DNA of 42,656 bases, taken from the NCBI GenBank assembly GCA_025362395.1, contig JANYGK010000013.1, positions 1 to 42,656 on the forward strand, written 5' to 3'. Below, one piece after another: positions 8,263 through 16,330 of the stretch. Under the pieces are notes generated by a model. That model was not told where the DNA came from. It did no database searches and saw only the letters and a list, made by a program, of their open reading frames with translations. Both the position numbers and the translations under genes were made by a program. Position 1 is the first letter of the stretch. Every line of letters begins with the position of its first letter. This DNA is from Bacteroidota bacterium. GTDB taxonomy: Bacteria; Bacteroidota; Bacteroidia; B-17B0; Aurantibacillaceae.

Positions 8263-9486
8263 TTATTCCGTTTCCAGTTTTAAAACAAAGTTAGGTAAAT
8301 GTCCTTCGGAATTAAAAACAAAATTTTCGAGGTTAACCGACTTAACGAAACTTTGACTTTTTAATACATTGACCCAATCATTTAACAATAAGCTTTTACT
8401 GCAATTTCCTTTTATAATTAATTGATTTTGTTTAAAATCCATTAAGCTGTCCTCTTCCGTTTCACCTTCTTCCGGGTTAAAATAAAGTTCTCTCAGCACA
8501 ATATCCGCGGGTAAAGAAGCTGCAATTTTATCGGCGTATATCGATATTTTTTTATCATCAAAGATGCCTGCCTGTTCTATAAGGCTTTTCTTTTTCTGAT
8601 AACTTTCAAGGAGTTGAGTAATCTCCGTGTTTTTCGATTCATATAAGTTCAACTCAATTTCCAATGCATTATTAGCTTCGTATTTTTGAAAGAACAGCAC
8701 TGAATTTATTCCGCTTATAATAAATAATACCGCTATTAATACAAACAGTAAAAGCTTTACTTTTATTTTTTCGGAATGATTTAAGGGTAAACTATTAATT
8801 TCCGGATCGTCAGAATTATAATTAGCCTGTCGTGTTAAATAACTGAACCCTGAGGCAAAAGAAACCAATTGCGCGGAACTGATATTCAGGCCGTCAACCG
8901 TTAGGCTTACTTGTTCAGCGTTACCCATAGGCTCAACAGATTCAACAAAGCCGTTTGCCAACTCTAATTGCGTTATAGAGGTTGTTAAACGATTATACCC
9001 TTGGGTTAGGTTTGATAAAGCGTTACATACTAACGAACCTATAAAAATATTTACTACTTCTGTTTTATTTTTTTTAAACAAAGTAATTAATTCATTGGTC
9101 TGCTCTTTACGGCAAACCGCTATATGACCCGAACCCGCTGCATTTTTATAGAACTGAACATAAAATTCGTTAAATGGAATAGCGGGTAAATGCTGCTGCA
9201 GCAAGTTTTTTAATTGTAATGAATCATTTTCACTGAAAATAATTTTTTTTATAATAATCCCTTTTCCGCTTACGGATAGGCTAATAGGTGAAGATGTTTT
9301 TTTGGCAGCCGCTAAAATTTCTGTTATATCGCCTGTTATTCCCTCGGTAAGGATCTCCACTTTATTTTTACGGATTTGTAAAACGCAGTAATGATATGAA
9401 ACGCCTGCTTCATCAAAGATGCACTCAACACCGCATACAGAGCTCTTTGTTAAGTACGATCCGGGTATCCATCGTTCCCACCACAT
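8263..9486 (-). CDS. PilM/PilN-type (GspL-like) fused assembly protein
   Basis: A 407-residue protein. Residues 1-230 form a cytoplasmic alpha/beta region that resembles a degenerate actin-like PilM/GspL fold (SISLSVSG-like strand near 68-74, no intact ATP phosphate loops seen). A transmembrane helix follows at about 244-266 (KLLLFVLIAVLFIISG), then a coiled coil (270-300) and a PilN-like periplasmic domain with ASLPADIVLRELYF and NQLIIKGNC. The fusion of the PilM-like and PilN-like parts into one chain is the GspL arrangement. It should link the ATPase to the periplasmic ring. It lies between the secretin (5 bp) and PilO-like (1 bp) genes. Confidence 0.72.
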   Translation of the reverse strand: MWWERWIPGSYLTKSSVCGVECIFDEAGVSYHYCVLQIRKNKVEILTEGITGDITEILAAAKKTSSPISLSVSGKGIIIKKIIFSENDSLQLKNLLQQHLPAIPFNEFYVQFYKNAAGSGHIAVCRKEQTNELITLFKKNKTEVVNIFIGSLVCNALSNLTQGYNRLTTSITQLELANGFVESVEPMGNAEQVSLTVDGLNISSAQLVSFASGFSYLTRQANYNSDDPEINSLPLNHSEKIKVKLLLFVLIAVLFIISGINSVLFFQKYEANNALEIELNLYESKNTEITQLLESYQKKKSLIEQAGIFDDKKISIYADKIAASLPADIVLRELYFNPEEGETEEDSLMDFKQNQLIIKGNCSKSLLLNDWVNVLKSQSFVKSVNLENFVFNSEGHLPNFVLKLETE

Positions 9487-9491
9487 TGTTA

Positions 9492-11414
9492 TTAGCTGTA
9501 AATTATGGTTGGTTTAATAAAAATAGTCAGTTTATTATCATTTTTGCTACGGGTTCGGGTTCCAAAAATCCATTTTAATATGGGGATTCGTGAAATTAAG
9601 GGTAAGCCTCTTCCGGAGTTACTGGTCGAATTTTCTTCCAGTCCGCCAAGCATAATCATTTCGCCGTTTTTTACACGGATCAGCGATTGGAAATCCCTGT
9701 TTAGTTTACCGGGAGGTGCCGTAGTAGAAATTCTTTCGGTAAAGGAAGATTGTGTTACGCCAATAGACATCGTAATTTGCTCATCGCCCGAAACCTGAGG
9801 ATTGATTGTAATAGAAAGGTCGGCATCCAATGATTTATATTGTTGGCTTTGTGAAACTGTTGTGTTACCAACGTTATTGATCAAATTATTTTGCACTTCT
9901 AAATAATATACCGTGCTTCCTATTTTTAATTTTGCTTCATGTCCGTTAAGTGTAGCTATTTGAGGTGTTGACCGGATCTTTAATGCGCCCTGCTCTTCCA
10001 AAGCCTGAAGCGTTAAATAAAAATTTGGCGTTACACTTCCTAAATTAATAATTCCTAAACCGTTTATACCGCTTATCAAGTTATTAATAGATGTGGCGTT
10101 TAAAGACAAGCTAACCTGCGGCACTAACGTTCCGGTGGTTGCCCCTGCAGGCTTTGCCCCTATTCCTGCCGAAATACCTGTGGATATGGTATTACTTTTT
10201 CTGATATCGGCTATAATTACTTCAATATGCACCAAGGGCACCACCAAGTCAATTTGCCTTATAAACGCTTCCAACTCATTAATGCGCGGCTGTGAACCGC
10301 TTACTATCAGCCCATTCAAATCAGAAAACGTTTTAATGTCCACTCCTTTTTTTAATTCTGCCGGAATAAAATCCAATACTTTTTCAATGGTCCTGTTCTT
10401 AAGAGTGATTAGCTTACTTTGGCGCAAACCTTCCAAGTTTCTGTCGCCGAATAAATAAATTTCTCCTTCTTTTTTAAACGTAAAATCTGTTCCGTTAAAT
10501 AATAATTTCAAAAAATCTTCATAGCCCGCATCATTAATTTTTAAAGTGGTATTACCCTTTAATTCATTAAATAAAAAATACTCCATATTTAATTCTCTCG
10601 AAACAGCATTTACCAAGTCGCTGATGGCTATGTTTTGCGCATTAACTGAAATTAAACCGTCTTTAACGGAGATGTTTGAATTATTTGTGCTCGGGTTAGT
10701 TAACCCGAAATTTGTATTATTAGCCCCGTTAGCGTTTATACCGTTTTTTACAGCAGGATCCTGCACCGCAATTTTCTTTTCAAATATGTAAAAGTTATCG
10801 GGCGTTACAGATACCTTCATATCATTTGCAAATGCCAGTTTTTCTAAAGCGCTGTTTATGGATGAGTTTTGTACAAACCCACTCACTACCTTTCCGATAA
10901 GGTCGGGAGAGAAAATAATATTTTTACCGGTTTGTTTTGTAATCTCTCTTGCTGTTGCGGAGAGCGTATCGTTTTGAAGATCGAAACTTAAAAGCTCGGC
11001 GGTGGACTCATAACTCACATTTATTTTTTTTGCCGATGCTAATTTAACAGGCGCTATAGGGGTAACATATTTTACGAAGGAAAGAATCGGGCCTATAAAG
11101 TTTATATCCAAATTATAGTTTTTGCACAAAAACAAAAACACTTCCTGTGCCGTTACTTTAGAGAAATTGTTAACGATTTTAGCATCAATAGTGGGATCAA
11201 CATTTACATTTAAATTATTGCTTACTCCTACCGCTCTTATAAATTCCTGAATGGAAGCCCCGTTAATTGACAGGTCTACTTTTTCGTTAAGGCCGGGAGA
11301 CGATGTTTTACCAAGTTCTATTAATTTCTGCTCAAGAATAGCAAACCTGTCCTGTGACCTTGCAAAGAAGCAAAGGCCCAACAAAAATGTCAATATTACT
11401 ATTCTAGCTTTCAT
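9492..11414 (-). CDS. gspD: Secretin of a type II/type IV pilus-like system
   Basis: A 640-residue outer-membrane channel protein. It has a signal peptide (1-20, ending ARSQ), three STN/N-domain-like modules (about 47-125, 135-215, 255-325), a KH-like secretin N domain (335-395, ITLKNRTIEKVLDFIPAEL) and the secretin core (395-640). The core carries the family patterns VHIEVIIADIRKS, ALKIRSTPQIATLNG, GEMIMLGGLEE, LPLISRIPILKWIFG and LTIFIKPTII. The protein forms a multimeric gate in the outer membrane. Its start overlaps the ATPase gene end by 11 bp. Whether the system works as a type II secretion machine or a pilus is not settled by this gene, so gspD could equally be called pilQ-like. Confidence 0.9.
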   Translation of the reverse strand: MKARIVILTFLLGLCFFARSQDRFAILEQKLIELGKTSSPGLNEKVDLSINGASIQEFIRAVGVSNNLNVNVDPTIDAKIVNNFSKVTAQEVFLFLCKNYNLDINFIGPILSFVKYVTPIAPVKLASAKKINVSYESTAELLSFDLQNDTLSATAREITKQTGKNIIFSPDLIGKVVSGFVQNSSINSALEKLAFANDMKVSVTPDNFYIFEKKIAVQDPAVKNGINANGANNTNFGLTNPSTNNSNISVKDGLISVNAQNIAISDLVNAVSRELNMEYFLFNELKGNTTLKINDAGYEDFLKLLFNGTDFTFKKEGEIYLFGDRNLEGLRQSKLITLKNRTIEKVLDFIPAELKKGVDIKTFSDLNGLIVSGSQPRINELEAFIRQIDLVVPLVHIEVIIADIRKSNTISTGISAGIGAKPAGATTGTLVPQVSLSLNATSINNLISGINGLGIINLGSVTPNFYLTLQALEEQGALKIRSTPQIATLNGHEAKLKIGSTVYYLEVQNNLINNVGNTTVSQSQQYKSLDADLSITINPQVSGDEQITMSIGVTQSSFTERISTTAPPGKLNRDFQSLIRVKNGEMIMLGGLEENSTSNSGRGLPLISRIPILKWIFGTRTRSKNDNKLTIFIKPTIIYS

Positions 11415-12834
11415 GTATTAAGTATGGATAAATTTCTTCTAAACTTGTTTCCCCCTGTTCAAAAAGGCCCAGTACATTTTCGGCTAAAGTACTGATTTTA
11501 TTTAATTTACAGTACTCACTTATAGTGGATTTTTGTTCTTTAATGTGTTCAGCCAATTCTTTAGTAATATTAATTACCTCATAAACGGCTTTTCGGCCTC
11601 TATAACCCGTAAAATAACATTGGTTACAGCCACCGGGTTTAAATTGCCTGTTAATGGTTCCTGAACGAAAGAATTTAGGGAGTTCCAGGCTGTTAAATGC
11701 TTCCTCCTTTTTGCAATGCGGGCAGAGCATCCTTACTAAACGTTGTGCAACCGATAAGTTTACCGTATTTGCCAATAAGTAAGGTGCAACACCCATATCT
11801 ATTAAACGTGAAATAGTGCCCCAGGCCGAGTTTGTGTGTATAGTTGATAATACCAAATGGCCTGTTAACGCTGCACGAATAGCCATTTGCGCGGTGTCTG
11901 CATCCCTTATCTCACCCAACATAATTACATCAGGATCTTGACGCAAAAAGGTTCGTAAGGCTTCGGTATACGTTAATCCTATATCTTCATTTAATTGCAC
12001 CTGGTTTACACCGTCCAACGTATATTCAATAGGATCTTCAATGGTTATAATATTTGACTTCGACTTATTGAGTAATTTAAGAGTGGCGTAAAGTGTAGTT
12101 GTTTTACCTGAGCCTGTAGGCCCGGAAATTAAAATAATACCGTGTGTTTTTTGAATTGCCAATTGATAACGCTCTAATTCTTCGTCGGTAAAGCCCAACT
12201 TTAAAATATTAATATGCGCAGCATCATTACCAAGCAAACGTAATACTACCTTTTCTCCGTGCAGGGTAGGTAAAATAGAAACCCTGATATCAATTTTTGA
12301 ATTGTTTACCGTATAGCGGATTCGGCCATCCTGAGGCATTCGTTTTTCGGCGATATCACATTTTGCCGAAATTTTAATTTTATTGATCAACGTCGGGTAT
12401 TCTGCTTTGTTCACCTTATGCCTTTCTATTAACTGCCCGTCTACTCTAAACCTAATGCGGCATTTATCGTCATATACTTCAATGTGAATATCACTGCTCC
12501 TTAAATTCTGAGCTTCTTTAACCAGGCTTTCTAAAAAATTACCATCTTTAATACTTAATTGAACGGCCGCTACTTCATTTACATTTTGGTATGCTTTGGG
12601 GTAGTTTACATTCAACGATTTTTCTATTTCTTCGAATGGAAGAGGCGTTAAAAAAATAGTTTTTCCCAATACAATTTCCAATTCGCTTTTAATGGACACA
12701 ACAGATTGCTTTTCATCAATAAACAAGTGCAGCCCTTCCACATCAATCTTTTCGGGTATAATTTTGTAAGCCCATGCCTGCTCTATAGTGAGCAAGTGTT
12801 TAATATCGGGCAGTAATACAGACAACGCGCTCAT
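11404..12834 (-). CDS. gspE: GspE/PilB-type assembly ATPase
   Basis: A 476-residue hexameric ATPase that powers pseudopilin assembly at the inner membrane. Visible motifs: Walker A GPTGSGKTT (238-246), Asp box ITIEDPIE (263-270), Walker B with DVIMLGEIRD (302-311), His box TGHLVLSTIHTN (324-335), and a four-cysteine zinc site C371/C374 and C403/C406. The length is a little short for PilB; the N-terminal N1E part is reduced to about 80 residues. The zinc-binding cysteines argue for the assembly-type GspE/PilB rather than retraction PilT. The ATG overlaps the stop of the prepilin peptidase gene by 4 bp. Confidence 0.93.
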   Translation of the reverse strand: MSALSVLLPDIKHLLTIEQAWAYKIIPEKIDVEGLHLFIDEKQSVVSIKSELEIVLGKTIFLTPLPFEEIEKSLNVNYPKAYQNVNEVAAVQLSIKDGNFLESLVKEAQNLRSSDIHIEVYDDKCRIRFRVDGQLIERHKVNKAEYPTLINKIKISAKCDIAEKRMPQDGRIRYTVNNSKIDIRVSILPTLHGEKVVLRLLGNDAAHINILKLGFTDEELERYQLAIQKTHGIILISGPTGSGKTTTLYATLKLLNKSKSNIITIEDPIEYTLDGVNQVQLNEDIGLTYTEALRTFLRQDPDVIMLGEIRDADTAQMAIRAALTGHLVLSTIHTNSAWGTISRLIDMGVAPYLLANTVNLSVAQRLVRMLCPHCKKEEAFNSLELPKFFRSGTINRQFKPGGCNQCYFTGYRGRKAVYEVINITKELAEHIKEQKSTISEYCKLNKISTLAENVLGLFEQGETSLEEIYPYLIHES

Positions 12835-13355
12835 AATTTTACAAAACTACATTCTATTAAAAAACTCAGGGAAACCAAATTTAAGATAATTATACATACT
12901 AAAAAGAAAAAAACAAGAAATCCGGCCAAAGGAATGCTTTGTGTACCGGTATTTTTTTTAAGTAAGGAAAATATTAAAAAACCCGATAAAGAAAATATAA
13001 ACCCAAAACAAAAAAATAGGATCATTCCTATTGTATTAAAGGTTACGCCTATAAAAAAAATTATCAGTATATCGGCCTTACCAAGTTTGGCATCAAGGAT
13101 CTTTGTATTATTTTTAAATTTAATAAATAAATAAAGCTTCAACATTATCCATATAAAACCAATATACAATAAAGCACCGAGTGTATTATAAAGTAATACA
13201 CTTAAGCTTTTAAAGCAAAGTACTGAGCACATGGCATTGGCCCCAAATAACAATAGTACCCACAAAGAAACCTGCCTTTCATTAAAGTCCTGGTAAATAA
13301 TGACAACTGAGCTTAGCATAAGCACGGTAAAGCATAACATAAAAACGGGAACCAT
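12831..13355 (-). CDS. Minimal prepilin peptidase-like membrane protein (A24 family)
   Basis: The start is taken at ATG 13355, which overlaps the pilin stop as TAATG; an earlier GTG at 13403 would put 48 bases inside the pilin gene. The 174-residue product is nearly all membrane helices. Two aspartates sit where A24 peptidases carry their catalytic pair: Asp23 in YQDFNERQVSLW and Asp95 in LGKADILI, followed by a small-residue helix and IPLAGFLVF. The second motif is GKAD instead of the usual GxGD. The N-terminal methyltransferase domain of PilD with its zinc cysteines is absent, giving a core-only enzyme. Position directly after the pseudopilin supports prepilin cleavage. Recognition is by motif spacing, so moderately sure. 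Confidence 0.65.
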   Translation of the reverse strand: MVPVFMLCFTVLMLSSVVIIYQDFNERQVSLWVLLLFGANAMCSVLCFKSLSVLLYNTLGALLYIGFIWIMLKLYLFIKFKNNTKILDAKLGKADILIIFFIGVTFNTIGMILFFCFGFIFSLSGFLIFSLLKKNTGTQSIPLAGFLVFFFLVCIIILNLVSLSFLIECSFVKL

Positions 13356-13783
13356 TAATCGGGGGTTACTTCTTTTACTTTTTCGTCGGCAGTAATTTGC
13401 CACACATTAAATTGTCCGTCACCGTCAAAATCAGAAACAGCAGTAGCTCTTGCCGTAAAACTGCTAACAGAAGCATCAGAAATATCTATTTTATAATTGG
13501 CCTGTCCATCTGCCGTTACAAGTTTAGGCTGTTCAAAACCAAGGTCTTTAATATCAATACTATATTTTGAATTGATATAAAAATAATTTTTCTCCAGCAT
13601 CAGTACATGTCTTAATTGCAGCTTTGCTTCTACAGACTTAGCCCTGCTAATTAACGGCAGGTACAAAGGAACCGATAAACTTGCCAGGATACCGATAATG
13701 GCCATAGCAAGCAAAAGTTCAAACATGGTAAAAGCACCGAGTTTTTTAGTTTTTAATACCTGTATGTATTTATTAAAATTCAT
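13355..13783 (-). CDS. Type IV pilin/GspG-like pseudopilin
   Basis: A 142-residue prepilin with a 17-residue leader rich in Lys, then FTMFELLLAMAIIGILASLS, the class III N-terminal helix with Phe(+1) and Glu(+5). The residue before the cleavage point is Ala17 (Gly16 precedes it), where Gly is the near-universal choice. The C-terminal half carries DFDGDGQFNVWQI, a loop also seen in GspG-like and PilA-like subunits near the metal site. It is the only pilin-like gene in the operon and the first to be transcribed, so it is the likely major pseudopilin. Minor pseudopilins (GspH-K types) are not present here. Confidence 0.9.
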   Translation of the reverse strand: MNFNKYIQVLKTKKLGAFTMFELLLAMAIIGILASLSVPLYLPLISRAKSVEAKLQLRHVLMLEKNYFYINSKYSIDIKDLGFEQPKLVTADGQANYKIDISDASVSSFTARATAVSDFDGDGQFNVWQITADEKVKEVTPD

Positions 13784-13793
13784 TTTTGTAAGG

Positions 13794-13801
13794 CAAATTT
13801 A
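13794..13801 (-). promoter_or_regulatory. Candidate -7 box of the secretion operon
   Basis: TAAATTTG on the minus strand matches TAnnTTTG. The predicted start site is only about 5 bases before the pilin ATG at 13783, which would make the transcript almost leaderless. No good TTTG is seen 19 bp upstream, so the box is weak evidence alone. Confidence 0.35.
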
Positions 13802-13994
13802 GTGAAATAGTTGAATTAATAAAATTGTTACCTGTTTATTAACTTGAGAGTATAATACGATATAAGTATAAGTGCAGTCGAAACCTTACTACTTTACATT
13901 ATTCGCGTATATTGCCGGCATCTATTTTTCTGTGTATTAATATAATAAACAGCACTTCTTTTAACTTTTAGATTAATTTACTTACATTAAAATT

Positions 13995-14228
13995 ATGAAT
14001 TACACTACTAAAGAATCATCACCGAAATTAAATATTACGCCTCACACGCGCTTAAAACTAACCCTTAATAAAGGAAGCATAACACTGCACCTTGAAAAAG
14101 CAGACGGTGTTGAAATGACCTACCTCCTAAATACTCCGGGGGCATTTTTTAATGAGATTGTGACTGATTACAGGAGCTACCAAGTAGTGGTAAATGCAGA
14201 ATCAAGTTATGATTTGGAGTTATCATGA
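13995..14228 (+). CDS. Small hypothetical protein (77 aa)
   Basis: An ATG-started 77-residue frame, divergent from the secretion operon. No signal peptide or membrane segment is seen. The sequence alternates short beta-like stretches (RLKLTLNKGSITLHL, EMTYLLN, YQVVVNA) and is mildly polar, consistent with a small cytoplasmic beta domain. A weak -7-like box TAACTTTT lies at 13962-13969, giving a leader near 19 bases. I do not recognise the family. It may be an orphan or lineage-specific gene. Confidence 0.6.
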   Translation: MNYTTKESSPKLNITPHTRLKLTLNKGSITLHLEKADGVEMTYLLNTPGAFFNEIVTDYRSYQVVVNAESSYDLELS

Positions 14229-14456
14229 TAATTTTAATACCTCATCATTGTAATTTCCGCTAGTTAGGCATGTTTATTTTAACACACGTTTCGGTTTAAT
14301 CGCTAAGCAGAAAGATACAAGAAATATTAATTATTTTTCTTTTGAAATGAAAATAGGTACTATATAATGCTCAACATGGAGCCCGGATTTGAAGTTACAC
14401 TATTATTACGTAAAGAATTGCTATAATTCATAGCAACACTCTGCTATATATTATAT

Positions 14457-14464
14457 TACTTTTG
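14457..14464 (+). promoter_or_regulatory. Candidate -7 box for the 124-aa gene
   Basis: TACTTTTG fits TAnnTTTG exactly. The start site would fall near 14471, about 15 bases before the ATG at 14486. No clear TTTG is present 19 bp upstream. Confidence 0.45.
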
Positions 14465-14485
14465 AAATTATAAAAACCAAGAGTC

Positions 14486-14860
14486 ATGATAAAAACTGAA
14501 ACCAATCCGTATACCCGCATTTTAGAGAGCGACCCTTTTGAACAAGGCGTAAACAATATTCTTTACTATCAAAACATTTCCATTTGTTTAAATGAAGTTG
14601 CTCAGCATTATAACACCGCGCAGGGGGAAGATTTGTATATGGGCTATTCCGAACTTTCGGCGCAGGTGCAATCGTTATCTGATCTGTATTCAGAAACCAA
14701 TCATAACACGGAAGACATTAAAGAGCTTAAAAACATGATCCATACTGAGTTTTGTTCTGTATTAGTAGACTTGGAAAATCATTACGAAAATTTCCCTGAT
14801 GAAATAAGTAACAGAGATATTGAATTCGGTAAAATATTTTTACAGGCATTTATACTTTAG
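14486..14860 (+). CDS. Hypothetical helical protein (124 aa)
   Basis: A 124-residue acidic, probably all-helical protein (stretches such as SELSAQVQSLSDLYSE and EDIKELKNMIHTEF) with no signal or transmembrane segment and one Cys in each half. I do not recognise the family. It has its own candidate -7 box and is followed by a response-regulator gene 190 bp downstream on the same strand. It lies among small orphan genes, so a signalling-related role is only a guess from context. Confidence 0.65.
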   Translation: MIKTETNPYTRILESDPFEQGVNNILYYQNISICLNEVAQHYNTAQGEDLYMGYSELSAQVQSLSDLYSETNHNTEDIKELKNMIHTEFCSVLVDLENHYENFPDEISNRDIEFGKIFLQAFIL

Positions 14861-15021
14861 TTCTTTAACTTATATCAATAAAAAATAACCTTGATGAATA
14901 AATCCAACATTTTATAAGATTGATAACCGCTGAATTAATCATGCATTTTTTTAACTCGTTCCCCATCAGTAAAAAAAACTAAAAAAAATCTTAAAATATA
15001 ACCTTCCTGTAAAAACTATAG

Positions 15022-15029
15022 TATCTTTA
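15022..15029 (+). promoter_or_regulatory. Candidate -7 box for the response regulator gene
   Basis: TATCTTTA differs from the strong form TATCTTTG only in the last base. The start site would be near 15036, about 17 bases before the ATG at 15053. Confidence 0.4.
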
Positions 15030-15052
15030 GATTCAAAAATTTACATTAGACT

Positions 15053-15433
15053 ATGATAAACGACGATGCAAAAACAATATTGGTCATAGAAGACGAAGAT
15101 TTTATTTCGGGTATGGTTGCCGCTTCGCTTAAAGAAGAAGGCCACCATGTCATCATTACTTCCGATCTTAAAAGTTCATTTATTGTGTTGGATACTGAAG
15201 CTATTGATTTGGTTATTTCAGACGTGATGTTACCATTTGCCGGAGGATTGGATGTAGTGGAATATGTAAGAAGTCACAAATCTATTTCGCATACGCCCAT
15301 TATTTTAGTAACCGGTATGGATAAAGACATATTAGGCGCTACCGAAGTAAAAGTAAGTGCTATTTTAACGAAGCCGTTTGAAATGATTGACCTGGTAGAC
15401 CGTGTAAACGCGTTGCTTGAAACTCCTGCTTAA
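15053..15433 (+). CDS. Single-domain CheY-like response regulator
   Basis: A 126-residue receiver domain without an output domain. Acidic pocket Glu13/Asp14, phospho-acceptor Asp57 in VISDVMLP, Thr87 in ILVTG and Lys107 in LTKPFE are all in place, so it should be phosphorylatable. There is no histidine kinase next to it; the nearest one (21158-22336) has its own receiver partner. It could act in a phosphorelay, in motility or in control of a pathway by protein contact. It is flanked by small proteins of unknown function. Confidence 0.92.
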   Translation: MINDDAKTILVIEDEDFISGMVAASLKEEGHHVIITSDLKSSFIVLDTEAIDLVISDVMLPFAGGLDVVEYVRSHKSISHTPIILVTGMDKDILGATEVKVSAILTKPFEMIDLVDRVNALLETPA

Positions 15434-15596
15434 CCACTTAAGAGCAGCTCCCGTAAAACGTATTCAGCAATTGTAATTCAGTTGAACGCGTTGTTTATAG
15501 ATGCGTATGTAAACTTATCCTCAACTTCCTTTAAGCTTTTTCTTTAAATATTTCTTGTAAATGGGATATTTTTACACATTTATTTTAGTTTAAAAA

Positions 15597-15620
15597 GCCG
15601 GTAATGTGTTTTTTACCGGC
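15597..15620. other. Perfect 8-bp hairpin upstream of the Cys-rich small gene
   Basis: GCCGGTAA (15597-15604) pairs with TTACCGGC (15613-15620) around an 8-base loop. On the minus strand the hairpin is followed by TTTTTAAAC, so it could terminate a minus-strand RNA, but no minus-strand gene lies near. On the plus strand it ends 37 bases before the ATG at 15658, so a leader or operator function is possible. Confidence 0.5.
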
Positions 15621-15657
15621 ATGTAGTTCGAATTCACATTTGAATAAAATATTCATA

Positions 15658-15837
15658 ATGGAAAATTTAAAAGAAACTAACCCCGAAGAAACTAAAGAGA
15701 ATAAGTATGATCCCGCTAACGACAAATTCTATGACCGTATTGTTGACGAGATGCGCAGCACCTTAGGTTGTGCAAATGCAGGATGCGGACAGAATTGTTT
15801 TAACTGTAAAAAACGCATTAATTCTTTAAATAAGTAA
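15658..15837 (+). CDS. Small Cys-rich protein (59 aa)
   Basis: The start is taken at ATG 15658 (MENLKETNPEE). An ATG at 15604 in the same frame lies in a hairpin and would add 18 unlikely residues. The protein is acidic and helical, then ends with four cysteines in CANAGCGQNCFNC, a C-x4-C-x3-C-x2-C arrangement followed by KKR. Such a tight cluster suggests binding of zinc or an iron-sulphur centre. The family is not recognised. The next gene starts 3 bp after its stop, so the two are an operon. Confidence 0.65.
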   Translation: MENLKETNPEETKENKYDPANDKFYDRIVDEMRSTLGCANAGCGQNCFNCKKRINSLNK

Positions 15838-15840
15838 TAA

Positions 15841-16101
15841 ATGGCCTTTAATGTAACTATTTTCTTTTCGCACAAAATAAGTGAACGCTTACTGTTACTT
15901 AAACAGCAAGGTGAATATATTAGTAAAATAAAATATTATGGTTTTATAATAGATCTTTATATATTGAATAAAAACTTTATAGAAGTTTATTACAACATAC
16001 ACAGTAATAAAGTGGAAAAAGTAGAGGTATTAGACCTTACCAATGACAGGTTGAACTTATTTGCCGTGCAGGTCAATCTGTCAAATCTGTATAAAAAATA
16101 A
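15841..16101 (+). CDS. Small hypothetical protein (86 aa)
   Basis: An 86-residue frame whose ATG lies 3 bp after the stop of the Cys-rich gene, so co-translation is likely. The sequence is basic and mixed alpha/beta (SERLLLLKQQGEYISKIKYY, IIDLYILNKNFIEVYYNI) with no signal peptide. I do not recognise a family. The close coupling suggests the Cys-rich protein and this one act together. Confidence 0.65.
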   Translation: MAFNVTIFFSHKISERLLLLKQQGEYISKIKYYGFIIDLYILNKNFIEVYYNIHSNKVEKVEVLDLTNDRLNLFAVQVNLSNLYKK

Positions 16102-16330
16102 CCATTACTCAAATTGCATACACATTAAATGAAGAGCAATGAATAGTGTTCTTTTTATTTTATTTTCTGTGCCTAAGGGATTATATTTTAGGAAAAATTT
16201 TCCTCAAAAAAATCATCATGCTGTAGCCCCGGCTATTGGCATTTACATTGACTTATAATTAAGAGTTTTATTTATAAACATTTCTTAAAAAATTAGAACT
16301 CTTTAAAAATTTTTAAAAACTAAATCACGC

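Noticed and set aside
13356-13403. GTG start for the prepilin peptidase-like gene
   Set aside because: It would overlap the pilin gene by 49 bases and add a basic tail; ATG 13355 overlaps the pilin stop as TAATG.
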